Below the pieces are notes generated by a model. That model was not told the origin of the DNA, ran no database searches, and saw only the letters and a program-made list of their open reading frames with translations. Below, one piece after another: positions 43,633 through 52,255 of a DNA stretch of 64,000 nt. How positions within the stretch are numbered: the stretch's first letter is position 1; each line of letters starts with the position of its first letter. The translations under genes were made by a program, and so were the position numbers. Source of the stretch: Chloroflexota bacterium (GTDB lineage: Bacteria; Chloroflexota; Anaerolineae; Aggregatilineales; J027); contig QMIT01000007.1 in the NCBI GenBank assembly GCA_024434115.1, positions 62,001-126,000 of the forward strand. Direction: 5' to 3'.

Positions 43633-45939
43633 ATGCGAAAAAAGCATTGGCTATTTTTGTTGGGATTTTTGCTGCTCTTTTCATTGGGAAAATCAACCAA
43701 ACTACCATCAACAGTGCGGGCACAAGACCCCACTCAGGAAAATATCGCGCTTGGCAAACAAGCCATCTCCTCCACCATCGAAAACAGTGGCTATCTGGCC
43801 GAATATGCGGTAGATGGCCTCGACAATACCCGCTGGTCAACTGAATATGCCGACGAACAGTGGTTGGCGGTTGACTTGGCAGGTGTGTTTGAAATCACCC
43901 AATTTATTCTCACATGGGAAGCCGCCTATGGGGGAGAGTACGAATTGCAGGTTTGGGATGGGGCAGTATGGCAGACTGTGTTTAGCGAAACCGCTGGTGA
44001 TGGCGGGACAGATGACATCACGCTTTCAGAGGCAGTTAGGGCACGTTTTGTGCGTATGAATGGGATCAGGCGGGCAACGGGTTGGGGATATTCACTTTGG
44101 GAATTTGAGGTCTATGGAACACCCGCCGAAAATCCTGACTCCGCCCTCGAAAATGCGCCGGATATTTTTACTGCACCAGATACCCCAATTGAATCCACGC
44201 CTATGCCAACGGAGGAAGCACCTGTCGTTTCAGATGGGACATCCGAAGTTCGCGTCATCCAAAGCGTCACCCCACTCGTATCTGAGGTTGGCTTGTATGA
44301 AAAATTTGAACTCGAAGTGACCCTCGACGCGACGTTTGCCAACCCCTACGATCCGACTGATATTCGAGTCGAAGTCCAATTTGAAGCGCCATCAGGTCGG
44401 CAAATCAGCGTTCCGGCGTTCTACTACCGTGATTTCAGCGAAGGCACAGGTCGGCCTGTCGCTACCAATAATTTTGCGTGGCGGGTGCGCTTCACTCCAC
44501 AGGAAATCGGCGAGTATCACTATCAAGTGACGGCCTCCACCGCCACCAGCAGCGTACAAAGCGAAACAGGTACTTTTGTAGCGAGTCAATCCAGCCTACC
44601 GGGGTTCGTTCGGGTGGATAGTCGAAATCCACGTTATTTTGCCTTTGATGATGGTTCACCCTATTTCCCGGTTGGTCTCGATGTGGCATGGAGCAATGGC
44701 GACACCATTTCCGACTACACCACTTGGTTGGACTCCCTACAAGCCAGCGGGGGCAATTTCATTCGTTTGTGGATGGCCCCGTGGAATATGACCATCGAGT
44801 GGACAGATACGGGCTTGGGAAATTACGACAAACGCCAATTCCGCGCCTATGAGCTAGACCGGGTGATTGAACTAGCCGAGGAACGTGGTATCTATATTAT
44901 GTTGACACTATTGAATCACGGCCAGTTCAATACCACCGTCAATCCAGAGTGGGATCTAAATCCCTATAATGTGGAAAATGGCGGCCCGTGTGAGACCCCT
45001 GAATGTTTTGCTACTAATCCCGAAGCCATTCGTTTTTGGGAACAGCGGTTGCGTTACATCGTGGCGCGGTGGGGCTATTCACCCAATATCATGGCATGGG
45101 AATGGTGGAACGAAATCAACTGGACACCCCTTTCCAGCGAAGAAATTCTTGCCCCATGGATTGAGCGTAACACGGCACTATTAGATAAAATAGACCCCTA
45201 CCATCATCTAGTCACGCATTCCGGTTCACCTGTCGCGCTGGAAGGGGTCTGGTCGCCGCTCGATTTTGCCCAAGATCATTTTTATGACCGGGACGACTTC
45301 CCGCGAACCTTTGGCAATGCAATTGAAGAATGGTCGGCTGCGTATCCAGATAAACCGTTCTTGGTTGGTGAGTTTGGTCGTAACAGCGGGGCATTAATCT
45401 ATGATCTTCAAGGGGTAGAAATGCACCTCGGCATTTGGGGAGCGCCGATGACAGGAGCAGCAGGCACGGGCATGAGTTGGTGGTGGGACACTTACATTCA
45501 TCCCAATAATTTGTGGAATCAACTCTATATGGGTATATCGGCCTTTTTTAAAGATGAAGACCTTGCCGCTTATCAGTGGTCTAAACCAAACGCCGATTTT
45601 GCTGAACGCACCAAAGCACGGGTGTTGGGTCTACAAGCCACAGATACTGCCTTGTTATGGGTAGTCAACCGCGATTATTCAGCCCAATATCTCGAAAAAG
45701 CCTATCTCAAAAATCTGCGGGATAAGGCAGAAGACCCCTACGCGATCACTTTCCCGGAAATTGAGGGGGTGGTTTTGCTGGTGAGCGACATACCAGTCGG
45801 GGCGTATCAAGTGGAGATATGGGACACCCTTGCCGGAACCGTTCTGCAATCCGAAGTTATTGAGAGTGCCGATGGTGTGCTGACCATCCCGCTCCCCACT
45901 TTTAGCCGCGATTTAGCGATCAAGGTCAAACCTGCATGA
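43633..45939 (+). CDS. Exported GH5-like glycosidase with discoidin-like and DUF5060-like domains
   Basis: A 768-aa secreted enzyme with a signal peptide (KHWLFLLGFLLLFSLG). Residues about 30-160 form an F5/8 type C (discoidin-like) sugar-binding domain (WSTEYADEQWLAVDLAG, RFVRMNGIRRATGWGYSLWEFEVYG, in parts). A Pro/Thr-rich linker and an Ig-like DUF5060-type domain (TPQEIGEYHYQV) follow. The C-terminal (beta/alpha)8 barrel has GGNFIRLWMAPWNM, the acid/base Glu in AWEWWNEINW near residue 495 and a nucleophile Glu in FLVGEFGRNS near 579. It is a clan GH-A endo-acting candidate for mannan. ATG 43621 is an alternative start. Confidence 0.82.
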   Translation: MRKKHWLFLLGFLLLFSLGKSTKLPSTVRAQDPTQENIALGKQAISSTIENSGYLAEYAVDGLDNTRWSTEYADEQWLAVDLAGVFEITQFILTWEAAYGGEYELQVWDGAVWQTVFSETAGDGGTDDITLSEAVRARFVRMNGIRRATGWGYSLWEFEVYGTPAENPDSALENAPDIFTAPDTPIESTPMPTEEAPVVSDGTSEVRVIQSVTPLVSEVGLYEKFELEVTLDATFANPYDPTDIRVEVQFEAPSGRQISVPAFYYRDFSEGTGRPVATNNFAWRVRFTPQEIGEYHYQVTASTATSSVQSETGTFVASQSSLPGFVRVDSRNPRYFAFDDGSPYFPVGLDVAWSNGDTISDYTTWLDSLQASGGNFIRLWMAPWNMTIEWTDTGLGNYDKRQFRAYELDRVIELAEERGIYIMLTLLNHGQFNTTVNPEWDLNPYNVENGGPCETPECFATNPEAIRFWEQRLRYIVARWGYSPNIMAWEWWNEINWTPLSSEEILAPWIERNTALLDKIDPYHHLVTHSGSPVALEGVWSPLDFAQDHFYDRDDFPRTFGNAIEEWSAAYPDKPFLVGEFGRNSGALIYDLQGVEMHLGIWGAPMTGAAGTGMSWWWDTYIHPNNLWNQLYMGISAFFKDEDLAAYQWSKPNADFAERTKARVLGLQATDTALLWVVNRDYSAQYLEKAYLKNLRDKAEDPYAITFPEIEGVVLLVSDIPVGAYQVEIWDTLAGTVLQSEVIESADGVLTIPLPTFSRDLAIKVKPA

Positions 45940-47990
45940 ACTATACCTATAGCAATCCGATTCTCGGGGTTTACTACTACCCACGCGCCGACTGGACACC
46001 TCAACAAATCGAGCGCGACTTGGATGTATTTAAGGCATGTGGGTTGGCCTGTATCTGGCTGTTTTTCGACCCGTTTTATGATGTCAAAAACTCGGCGGGA
46101 TTGACCGCTCTGCTCGACCATGCGCATCAAATTGGCCTATCGGTTGTCCCTGCACTGGGTCAGTTTTTGCAATTGAAAGATCACCCCGAAGTTAAAATCG
46201 TCAATGCTGACGGCACAACCTCGGATGACCCGCGCTACTGGAATATGGGGTGTTTTCGGCACCCCACCCTGCTTGAATTAGCCACTAATCGGGCTGTTGG
46301 GTTTTTCCGCGATTTTGGCGACCACCCGGCCTTATATCGCATTGAGGGCCAGCCCTTGATGAATTTTGTCCACGAGGCTTACTACCGCAACAGTGTGCCA
46401 GAGTTCGGCGGGGGACATATGAAACCCAACTGCTATTGCGATTATTGCCAAGCGGCGTGGAAAGAATATCTATCCGCACATCAGCTAAATCCCGATACGC
46501 CTCCACCAGTAGATGACCGCGATCCAGTCGTCTGGCAGCAATGGTGGGACTGCCACGCTAATGCCATTCCCCAATTTCTGCATCAGGTCATCCAAGCGAC
46601 CAAAACAGTGCATCCCGTCTGGGCAACCCATGAATGCAACGACTTTTATCCCGCATCATGGCAGTCGGTTTATACAGGCAATGATTGGTGGCGCATGGGC
46701 GCGGTCTTGGATTTTGGGCATGAAGATATGTATCCACTGGAATTCGATACGCGCTATGTCTGCTACGTATACGACTATGCCAAAGATGTCATGCGGAGTG
46801 CAATGGGTTTTCAGGGCTTAATTACCGCCAACGGACAGGCGTTTAATAGCTGGCTCGGCTATCAATTGCCCGAAAACAGCATGAGCGAACAAATCTATTC
46901 GGCCTTAGCGCATGGGGCATTAGGGTTGGTGTGGTGGACAGAGCTACCGGGGATTGCTGGAAACACCGATTACCACATGAAACGCCCGCCTGAACAAGCC
47001 GACCTTGACCAAATCCGCTATCGCATGATTCGTAAGACGACTCAATCGAATGCTGAATATGCCGCCCTTGTCAAACTTTTGGAAGAGTATCGTCTTAGCC
47101 AAGCCAAAATCGCCCTACTGTATTCATGGACGACGATGGGAGCAGAACTCGAAGACAATCATACGTATGACACCCTGCTGATGTATCAATTACTCGTGCA
47201 GCTAGGCTATCCGGTGGATATTCTCTCGGAGACACAGGTCAGCAGTGGTATTTTGGCGGAACGGGGTTATCAGGCCCTGTTTGCATTAGGATGTGCCGCA
47301 TTACCCCAACCTGTCCATGATGCGCTACTTGACTTTGCGGAGAGTGGAGGTCTGTTAATCGCCGATTATGCCCCTCATCTGAATGATGCCTATCCACCCC
47401 TATTGGGGCAATGGCGCACGAATCATCCGCAGCCGCGTATCTATACCCTGCCGGATGGTGTGCCAGTACCTGTTTATTTGCGGGCCGCGCCGCTGCATGT
47501 ACCCGAAGATACGGAGGTCTTGGCCCATTTTGAACACGGCACCCCCGCTATCTGCCGTATTCCACAAGGCAAAGGCACGATTATCTTGGCAGGCACATAT
47601 CTCGGTTGGGATTACACCACCTACCCCGGCTATTACGATCTCGGCAAAATGTTCCCGTTCCATGTTCGGCAAGATGCGGCCCTACGCCAATTTATCAGCG
47701 GTTTGTTGATTGAAGCGAATATTCACCCTCCCCTAACTTCGTCAAACCCCGATGTTGAAGTGGCCGTATGGTCGAAATCTGATGACAGCGCCTATATCGT
47801 GCTGGTTATCAATCATCTGCAATCTACCGAAGAAACTACTGTCACCCTACCTGTAAACGGCTCCAGTTGGCAGGGGCTAACGGCTCTCGATAATCAACCT
47901 GTGCCAACCGCACAAACGGAGCAAAGCATCACTTGGAATGTCAGTCTCGAACGACTTCAGGGCTGTGCGTTTTTGGTTCAGCGCCCATAA
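45936..47990 (+). CDS. GH42-like clan GH-A glycosidase
   Basis: A 684-aa cytoplasmic protein whose ATG overlaps the preceding stop by 4 nt. The N-terminal barrel begins with LGVYYYPRADWTPQQIERDL, and NCYCDYCQAAWKEYL is the Cys cluster typical of GH42-type proteins. The residues after about 390 (KIALLYSWTTMG, ALFALGCAALPQPVHDALLDF, GGLLIADYAPHLND) resemble the class I amidotransferase-like trimerisation domain of GH42. A small beta-sandwich ends the chain. Exact specificity is unclear. beta-Galactosidase or beta-mannosidase activity on side chains is plausible. Catalytic glutamates could not be fixed with certainty. Confidence 0.72.
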   Translation: MNYTYSNPILGVYYYPRADWTPQQIERDLDVFKACGLACIWLFFDPFYDVKNSAGLTALLDHAHQIGLSVVPALGQFLQLKDHPEVKIVNADGTTSDDPRYWNMGCFRHPTLLELATNRAVGFFRDFGDHPALYRIEGQPLMNFVHEAYYRNSVPEFGGGHMKPNCYCDYCQAAWKEYLSAHQLNPDTPPPVDDRDPVVWQQWWDCHANAIPQFLHQVIQATKTVHPVWATHECNDFYPASWQSVYTGNDWWRMGAVLDFGHEDMYPLEFDTRYVCYVYDYAKDVMRSAMGFQGLITANGQAFNSWLGYQLPENSMSEQIYSALAHGALGLVWWTELPGIAGNTDYHMKRPPEQADLDQIRYRMIRKTTQSNAEYAALVKLLEEYRLSQAKIALLYSWTTMGAELEDNHTYDTLLMYQLLVQLGYPVDILSETQVSSGILAERGYQALFALGCAALPQPVHDALLDFAESGGLLIADYAPHLNDAYPPLLGQWRTNHPQPRIYTLPDGVPVPVYLRAAPLHVPEDTEVLAHFEHGTPAICRIPQGKGTIILAGTYLGWDYTTYPGYYDLGKMFPFHVRQDAALRQFISGLLIEANIHPPLTSSNPDVEVAVWSKSDDSAYIVLVINHLQSTEETTVTLPVNGSSWQGLTALDNQPVPTAQTEQSITWNVSLERLQGCAFLVQRP

Positions 47991-48000
47991 GGATAAAAAT

Positions 48001-49428
48001 ATGCGCCTTTTACGACAACAAACCGAAATTTTGACCCTGATTCTTCTGTTGGTGGTCGGCATCGCCCCCGCGAAAGCCACCGACCCCGGCAGTTACAGCA
48101 CCTACGATCAATCGCTGTTCTTGGACGTAGATTGGTATCACGAAAACCTGATTATCACCGCCGATCTCTGGAATGGGGGACTAGATGGGGAATCTGGCAT
48201 GGGGGTCTCTCAAGACGACTTCAACGGTTGCTTTCATGTGCAACTCGATCAGCGATGGCGTCAGGAGCGCCTTCAGGCCAGTACTAGCATCGCCCAAAGT
48301 CGTGCCATTTACATGAATGTTGAGGCCTATCGCGCCGCTGGGTCGGAAGAAGGAGAACGTTTTCTGCAAGCGGTCAATTTAGGAGTAGATTTTCTGCTGA
48401 CCAATTTTTGGGATGATACCTATGGCGGTTTTTATTGGATGGTGAATGCAAAAGGCGACACCGTTGACCCTATGAAACAGGGTTATGGCAATGTGCATCC
48501 GATTTTTGCGCTGGCCCAAGCCTACAGCGTTACCCAAAATCCCGATCATCTCACCGCTGCACTGGAACAACTTGATGTATTTACCACCGAATTTCTTGAC
48601 CCCGATTATGCCTGTGCTATCGCTCCCGGTTTTTCACGCGATTTCAGTGCGGTAATTGGGGTTAACAACGTGGACGTGTTTACCCACTTTTTTGAAGCCC
48701 TGCTCAGTCTGCATGATGTTACGACAGGCGATGTTCAAGACGAAATTGATGGTTGGATTAACCAATGCGGCGATTTTTTGGTTGACACACTGTATCATGA
48801 CCAAGAGGGTTTTACCGATCGAGGGTATGTCGCTTATAACTATGATGAAAATTGGCAACCGGCCCAAGCTCCCTACAGCCGCGAAACACAGTGGTCAGGC
48901 ACCCGCCACGCCACCACTGGGCATAACATCGAACTGGCCTATTTACTAAGTCGGGCTATTGAACGCGGTTTTAACCCAGAATGGTTGGATACGGCCTATA
49001 AGCTACTGGCGTTCTGCGAAGCCTATGCCATTGACCCGACGACAGGCGGGATGCTGTATGAAATCACCGATTATGATGGGCAACCACTTGAAGGCAACCC
49101 CGATAACCCGCTCTATATTTGGTGGGCACAGGCCGAAACCGCCCGTGCGCTGCTGCATTTCCTCGTTGTGCGCGGTGAAGATCGGTATGCCGAGATGTTC
49201 AAAAAAGTCGAGTATCTGTTTAATGCCTTGTTGACCGATCAGGAATATGGTGGTTTGTTCGATTCGCTCGACAGCCGCGACGATTTAGCCCCGGTTGGCA
49301 CTTGGAAAGCCAATATCTGGAAGGTGAATTATCACTACAGCATGTTTTTTGCCGAGGTGCTGCGCCTGCAAGAAGTCTATCCCGAACGCATCGCTGAACT
49401 CAATGCTGAATGTATGACGTGCAGTTAG
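48001..49428 (+). CDS. Exported AGE-type sugar epimerase-like protein
   Basis: From ATG 48001 (AAGGATA 7 nt upstream) the product is 475 aa with a clear signal peptide (EILTLILLLVVGIAPAKA). The body is an (alpha/alpha)6 barrel related to N-acylglucosamine 2-epimerase and cellobiose/mannobiose 2-epimerase: RAIYMNVEAYRA, FWDDTYGGFYWMV, TGHNIELAYLLSRAI (His), WWAQAETARALLHF and KVNYHYSMFFAEVLRL (His). Mannobiose epimerases usually act in the cytoplasm, so the export signal is odd. It lies 10 nt after the GH42-like gene. It could instead be a related glycosidase, since the fold is shared with GH76/GH105-like enzymes. Confidence 0.75.
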   Translation: MRLLRQQTEILTLILLLVVGIAPAKATDPGSYSTYDQSLFLDVDWYHENLIITADLWNGGLDGESGMGVSQDDFNGCFHVQLDQRWRQERLQASTSIAQSRAIYMNVEAYRAAGSEEGERFLQAVNLGVDFLLTNFWDDTYGGFYWMVNAKGDTVDPMKQGYGNVHPIFALAQAYSVTQNPDHLTAALEQLDVFTTEFLDPDYACAIAPGFSRDFSAVIGVNNVDVFTHFFEALLSLHDVTTGDVQDEIDGWINQCGDFLVDTLYHDQEGFTDRGYVAYNYDENWQPAQAPYSRETQWSGTRHATTGHNIELAYLLSRAIERGFNPEWLDTAYKLLAFCEAYAIDPTTGGMLYEITDYDGQPLEGNPDNPLYIWWAQAETARALLHFLVVRGEDRYAEMFKKVEYLFNALLTDQEYGGLFDSLDSRDDLAPVGTWKANIWKVNYHYSMFFAEVLRLQEVYPERIAELNAECMTCS

Positions 49429-49482
49429 TTGAGATTATGGGCATAATTTATTGGAACGCAGAATCTTTCAAAGGCTTATCGT

Positions 49483-51954
49483 ATGCACAAGATCACTCTC
49501 AACAAAACATGGTCATTATACAGAAAAGGGGATGACACCCCGATTCCTGCAACGGTGCCGGGGTGTGTCCATACCGACTTATTGGCAAATGGATTGTTGG
49601 AAGACCCGTTTTATCGTACCAACGAACTCCAACAAATGTGGATTGGGGAAACGGATTGGCGATATACGCGATCTTTCGTCGCCTCGGCGGATGTACTGGC
49701 ACATGACCGCGTATTGCTGCGCTTTCATGGCCTAGATACGCTGGCAACCGTGCGCGTAAATGGCATCAAAGTCGGTCACGCCGAGAATATGTTCCGCTCA
49801 TGGGAGTTCGACATCAAATCGGTTTTGCGGGTAGGTGAAAACTCGCTAGAAGTTGACCTCGCTGCGCCGATGCCGTATATGCGCCGCATGGACGCCGAAA
49901 AAGGGGCAATGGCAGGTTGGGTAGAGCCGATGCGAATCAGCACGGGGGCATGGCTTCGCAAAGAACCCTGCAATTTTGGCTGGGATTGGGGGCCAAAAAT
50001 GGTCACGAGCGGCATCTGGCGGGATGTCGAAATCGTCGCCTATAACACCGCCCGCCTGCAAGATTTATCTATCCTGCAAGACCATGCCCCAAATCAGGTC
50101 ACGTTAAATCTTCAAGCCAGCGTCGAGGCGGTAGATGAAAAACCGCTTTCAATTAAGGCGACGCTTTCATTGCGGGGGAAATTGGTGGCACAGCCGGAAG
50201 GGGTAATACACGATAATGCCGTACAACTGACCCTGCCTATCGCCGAACCAGAATTATGGTTTCCCAACAATATGGGCGCACAACCCCTGTATGATCTCGA
50301 AGTGACCCTCTGTGATCCACAAGGCCATGTGCTGGATACCCAAACACGCCGAATTGGGCTACGGACACTCACCCTCGAACGTCACCATGACACTTGGGGC
50401 GAATCGTTCTATTTTGCCTGCAATGGGGTGCCGTTTTTTGCGAAAGGGGCGAATTGGATTCCAGCCAGTCCCTATCCCGGCCAAACCAGTCCCGCTGAAT
50501 ATGAACGCTTGATTCGCGCTGCCGCAGACGCCAATATGAATATGCTGCGCGTATGGGGGGGTGGGTTTTATGAAAGCGATTTTTTCTACGACCTGTGTGA
50601 CCAATATGGCATTACCGTCTGGCAAGATTTTATGTTTGCGTGCGGTACGTACCCCAGTCGAGATGAGGCGTTTGTCGCTAATGTGATTGCCGAGGCACAA
50701 GAAAACGTTCGCCGTATCCGACACCATGCGTGCATCGCCTTGTGGTGTGGCAATAACGAGATTGAACAAGGGCTATCCAGTCCGGCTTGGCTGGCTACGA
50801 TGAGTTGGGAAGAATACAGCCATCTCTTTGATACTCTAATTGGCGACCAAGTACGGGAACTTGCCCCACAGACCGCCTATTGGCCGGGGAGTCCACACAG
50901 CCCCTATGGAGATCGCAGCGACCATATGAATCCCGCATGGGGAGATACGCATTTGTGGAGTGTATGGCACGGGAAAGAACCGTTTGAATGGTACCGCACC
51001 CGCTTAGATCGGTTTTGCAGCGAATTTGGTTTCCAATCTTTTCCCGAACCCAGTACGGTTTATGAATTCACTTTGCCGGAAGATCGCAATATCACCAGTT
51101 ATGTGATGGAGCATCATCAGCGCAGTGGCATCGGCAACAGTACCATTATTCATTATCTATTGGATTGGTTTCGTCTCACGACCTCCTTTGATAAAACGCT
51201 GTGGTTAAGCCAGATATTACAGGGTATGGCGATGAAATACGCCGTCGAACATTGGCGACGCAATATGCCACGCACGATGGGAACGCTCTATTGGCAGTTG
51301 AATGATATGTGGGGTGCGCCTAGCTGGTCATCATTGGATTGGAAGGGCAATTGGAAAGCCCTGCATTATATGGCACGGAACTTCTATGCCCCCCTCTTGA
51401 TTTCCGGCCTAGAAAATAACAAAACCCAGACGGTGGAAATTCACGTCACCAGTGATTTAGGCAAGACAACACAAGGCACGGCACGTTATCAGGTGACGAC
51501 TGCGGCAGGACGATTACTTCAGCAACGGGAAATAGCAGTCACCATCAATCCCCGCTCGGCCCAGTGTATCGAAGTAATTGACCTAAGCCCCTATGTAGCC
51601 GAGTATTCGCCGCGTAATCTGCTGGTATGGCTGGAATTGTGGGCGGGTGATAAAAAGGTCTCGGAAAATCTGGTGATGATTAGCCGCCCCAAGCACCTTG
51701 ACCTAACAACACCGCACATTCAACAAGAGATACATCTGAATTCTGCCGCACAGGGGCAAGTGACACTGCAATCCGACGCCGTTGCCCTTTATGTCTGGCT
51801 GGAACTACCCGAAGCAAGGTTCTCAGATAACTTCTTCCATTTGCTACCCAATCAATCACGCACGGTGCATTTCACCCTCAATATGCCTATGCAAGAAGCG
51901 GACTTGCGGCAAAATCTGAGAATTTATTCGCTAGTGGATACGTATACAAGCTAA
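49483..51954 (+). CDS. Beta-mannosidase, glycoside hydrolase family 2
   Basis: An 823-aa cytoplasmic enzyme of normal length for GH2 beta-mannosidases. The sugar-binding and Ig-like domains come first (TVPGCVHTDLLANGLLEDPF, GLDTLATVRVNG, PCNFGWDWGPKMVTSGIW). The catalytic barrel has FAKGANWIPASP, MLRVWGGGFYESDFFYDLCD, the acid/base Glu in LWCGNNEIEQG near residue 425 and the nucleophile Glu in CSEFGFQSFPE near residue 512. It removes terminal beta-mannosyl residues from manno-oligosaccharides that enter by the ABC importers. AAAGG lies upstream of its ATG. It ends the sugar locus. Confidence 0.95.
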   Translation: MHKITLNKTWSLYRKGDDTPIPATVPGCVHTDLLANGLLEDPFYRTNELQQMWIGETDWRYTRSFVASADVLAHDRVLLRFHGLDTLATVRVNGIKVGHAENMFRSWEFDIKSVLRVGENSLEVDLAAPMPYMRRMDAEKGAMAGWVEPMRISTGAWLRKEPCNFGWDWGPKMVTSGIWRDVEIVAYNTARLQDLSILQDHAPNQVTLNLQASVEAVDEKPLSIKATLSLRGKLVAQPEGVIHDNAVQLTLPIAEPELWFPNNMGAQPLYDLEVTLCDPQGHVLDTQTRRIGLRTLTLERHHDTWGESFYFACNGVPFFAKGANWIPASPYPGQTSPAEYERLIRAAADANMNMLRVWGGGFYESDFFYDLCDQYGITVWQDFMFACGTYPSRDEAFVANVIAEAQENVRRIRHHACIALWCGNNEIEQGLSSPAWLATMSWEEYSHLFDTLIGDQVRELAPQTAYWPGSPHSPYGDRSDHMNPAWGDTHLWSVWHGKEPFEWYRTRLDRFCSEFGFQSFPEPSTVYEFTLPEDRNITSYVMEHHQRSGIGNSTIIHYLLDWFRLTTSFDKTLWLSQILQGMAMKYAVEHWRRNMPRTMGTLYWQLNDMWGAPSWSSLDWKGNWKALHYMARNFYAPLLISGLENNKTQTVEIHVTSDLGKTTQGTARYQVTTAAGRLLQQREIAVTINPRSAQCIEVIDLSPYVAEYSPRNLLVWLELWAGDKKVSENLVMISRPKHLDLTTPHIQQEIHLNSAAQGQVTLQSDAVALYVWLELPEARFSDNFFHLLPNQSRTVHFTLNMPMQEADLRQNLRIYSLVDTYTS

Positions 51955-52255
51955 ATCTGAAATCCCACCCCGATGTGGTGGCTCAGAAAGGCCACCCTTA
52001 TCCCCCATCTGCGTCATTACCCCACATGGCTTAGTCACGGTCTATGAGGCTATCGCGCTTGAAGCCATGTAACGAAGATTTAAGGCACATTCGAGTCATC
52101 CCTCGGAGAATTCCTTATCCTAATGACATGCGGAGTGGCTTAAAGGAAATCTGAAGGGATTTAGATTTATAAGCCCATCATTGGGTTGGGCCTGAATCTA
52201 ACGACCTCAAACTCCATCTAGCCAGCAAATTTATCTACCTTCGCTATAATCTGTA
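51955..52255. other. Intergenic stretch with two hairpins and a promoter-like element
   Basis: GGTGGC (51977-51982) and GCCACC (51991-51996) form a hairpin just after the mannosidase stop, without a T run. A second element at 52137-52175 pairs GGCTTA with TAAGCC and, inside, AAATCT (52147-52152) with AGATTT (52163-52168). A TATAAT at 52245-52250 lies immediately before the next gene. No convincing ORF is present. Confidence 0.5.
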
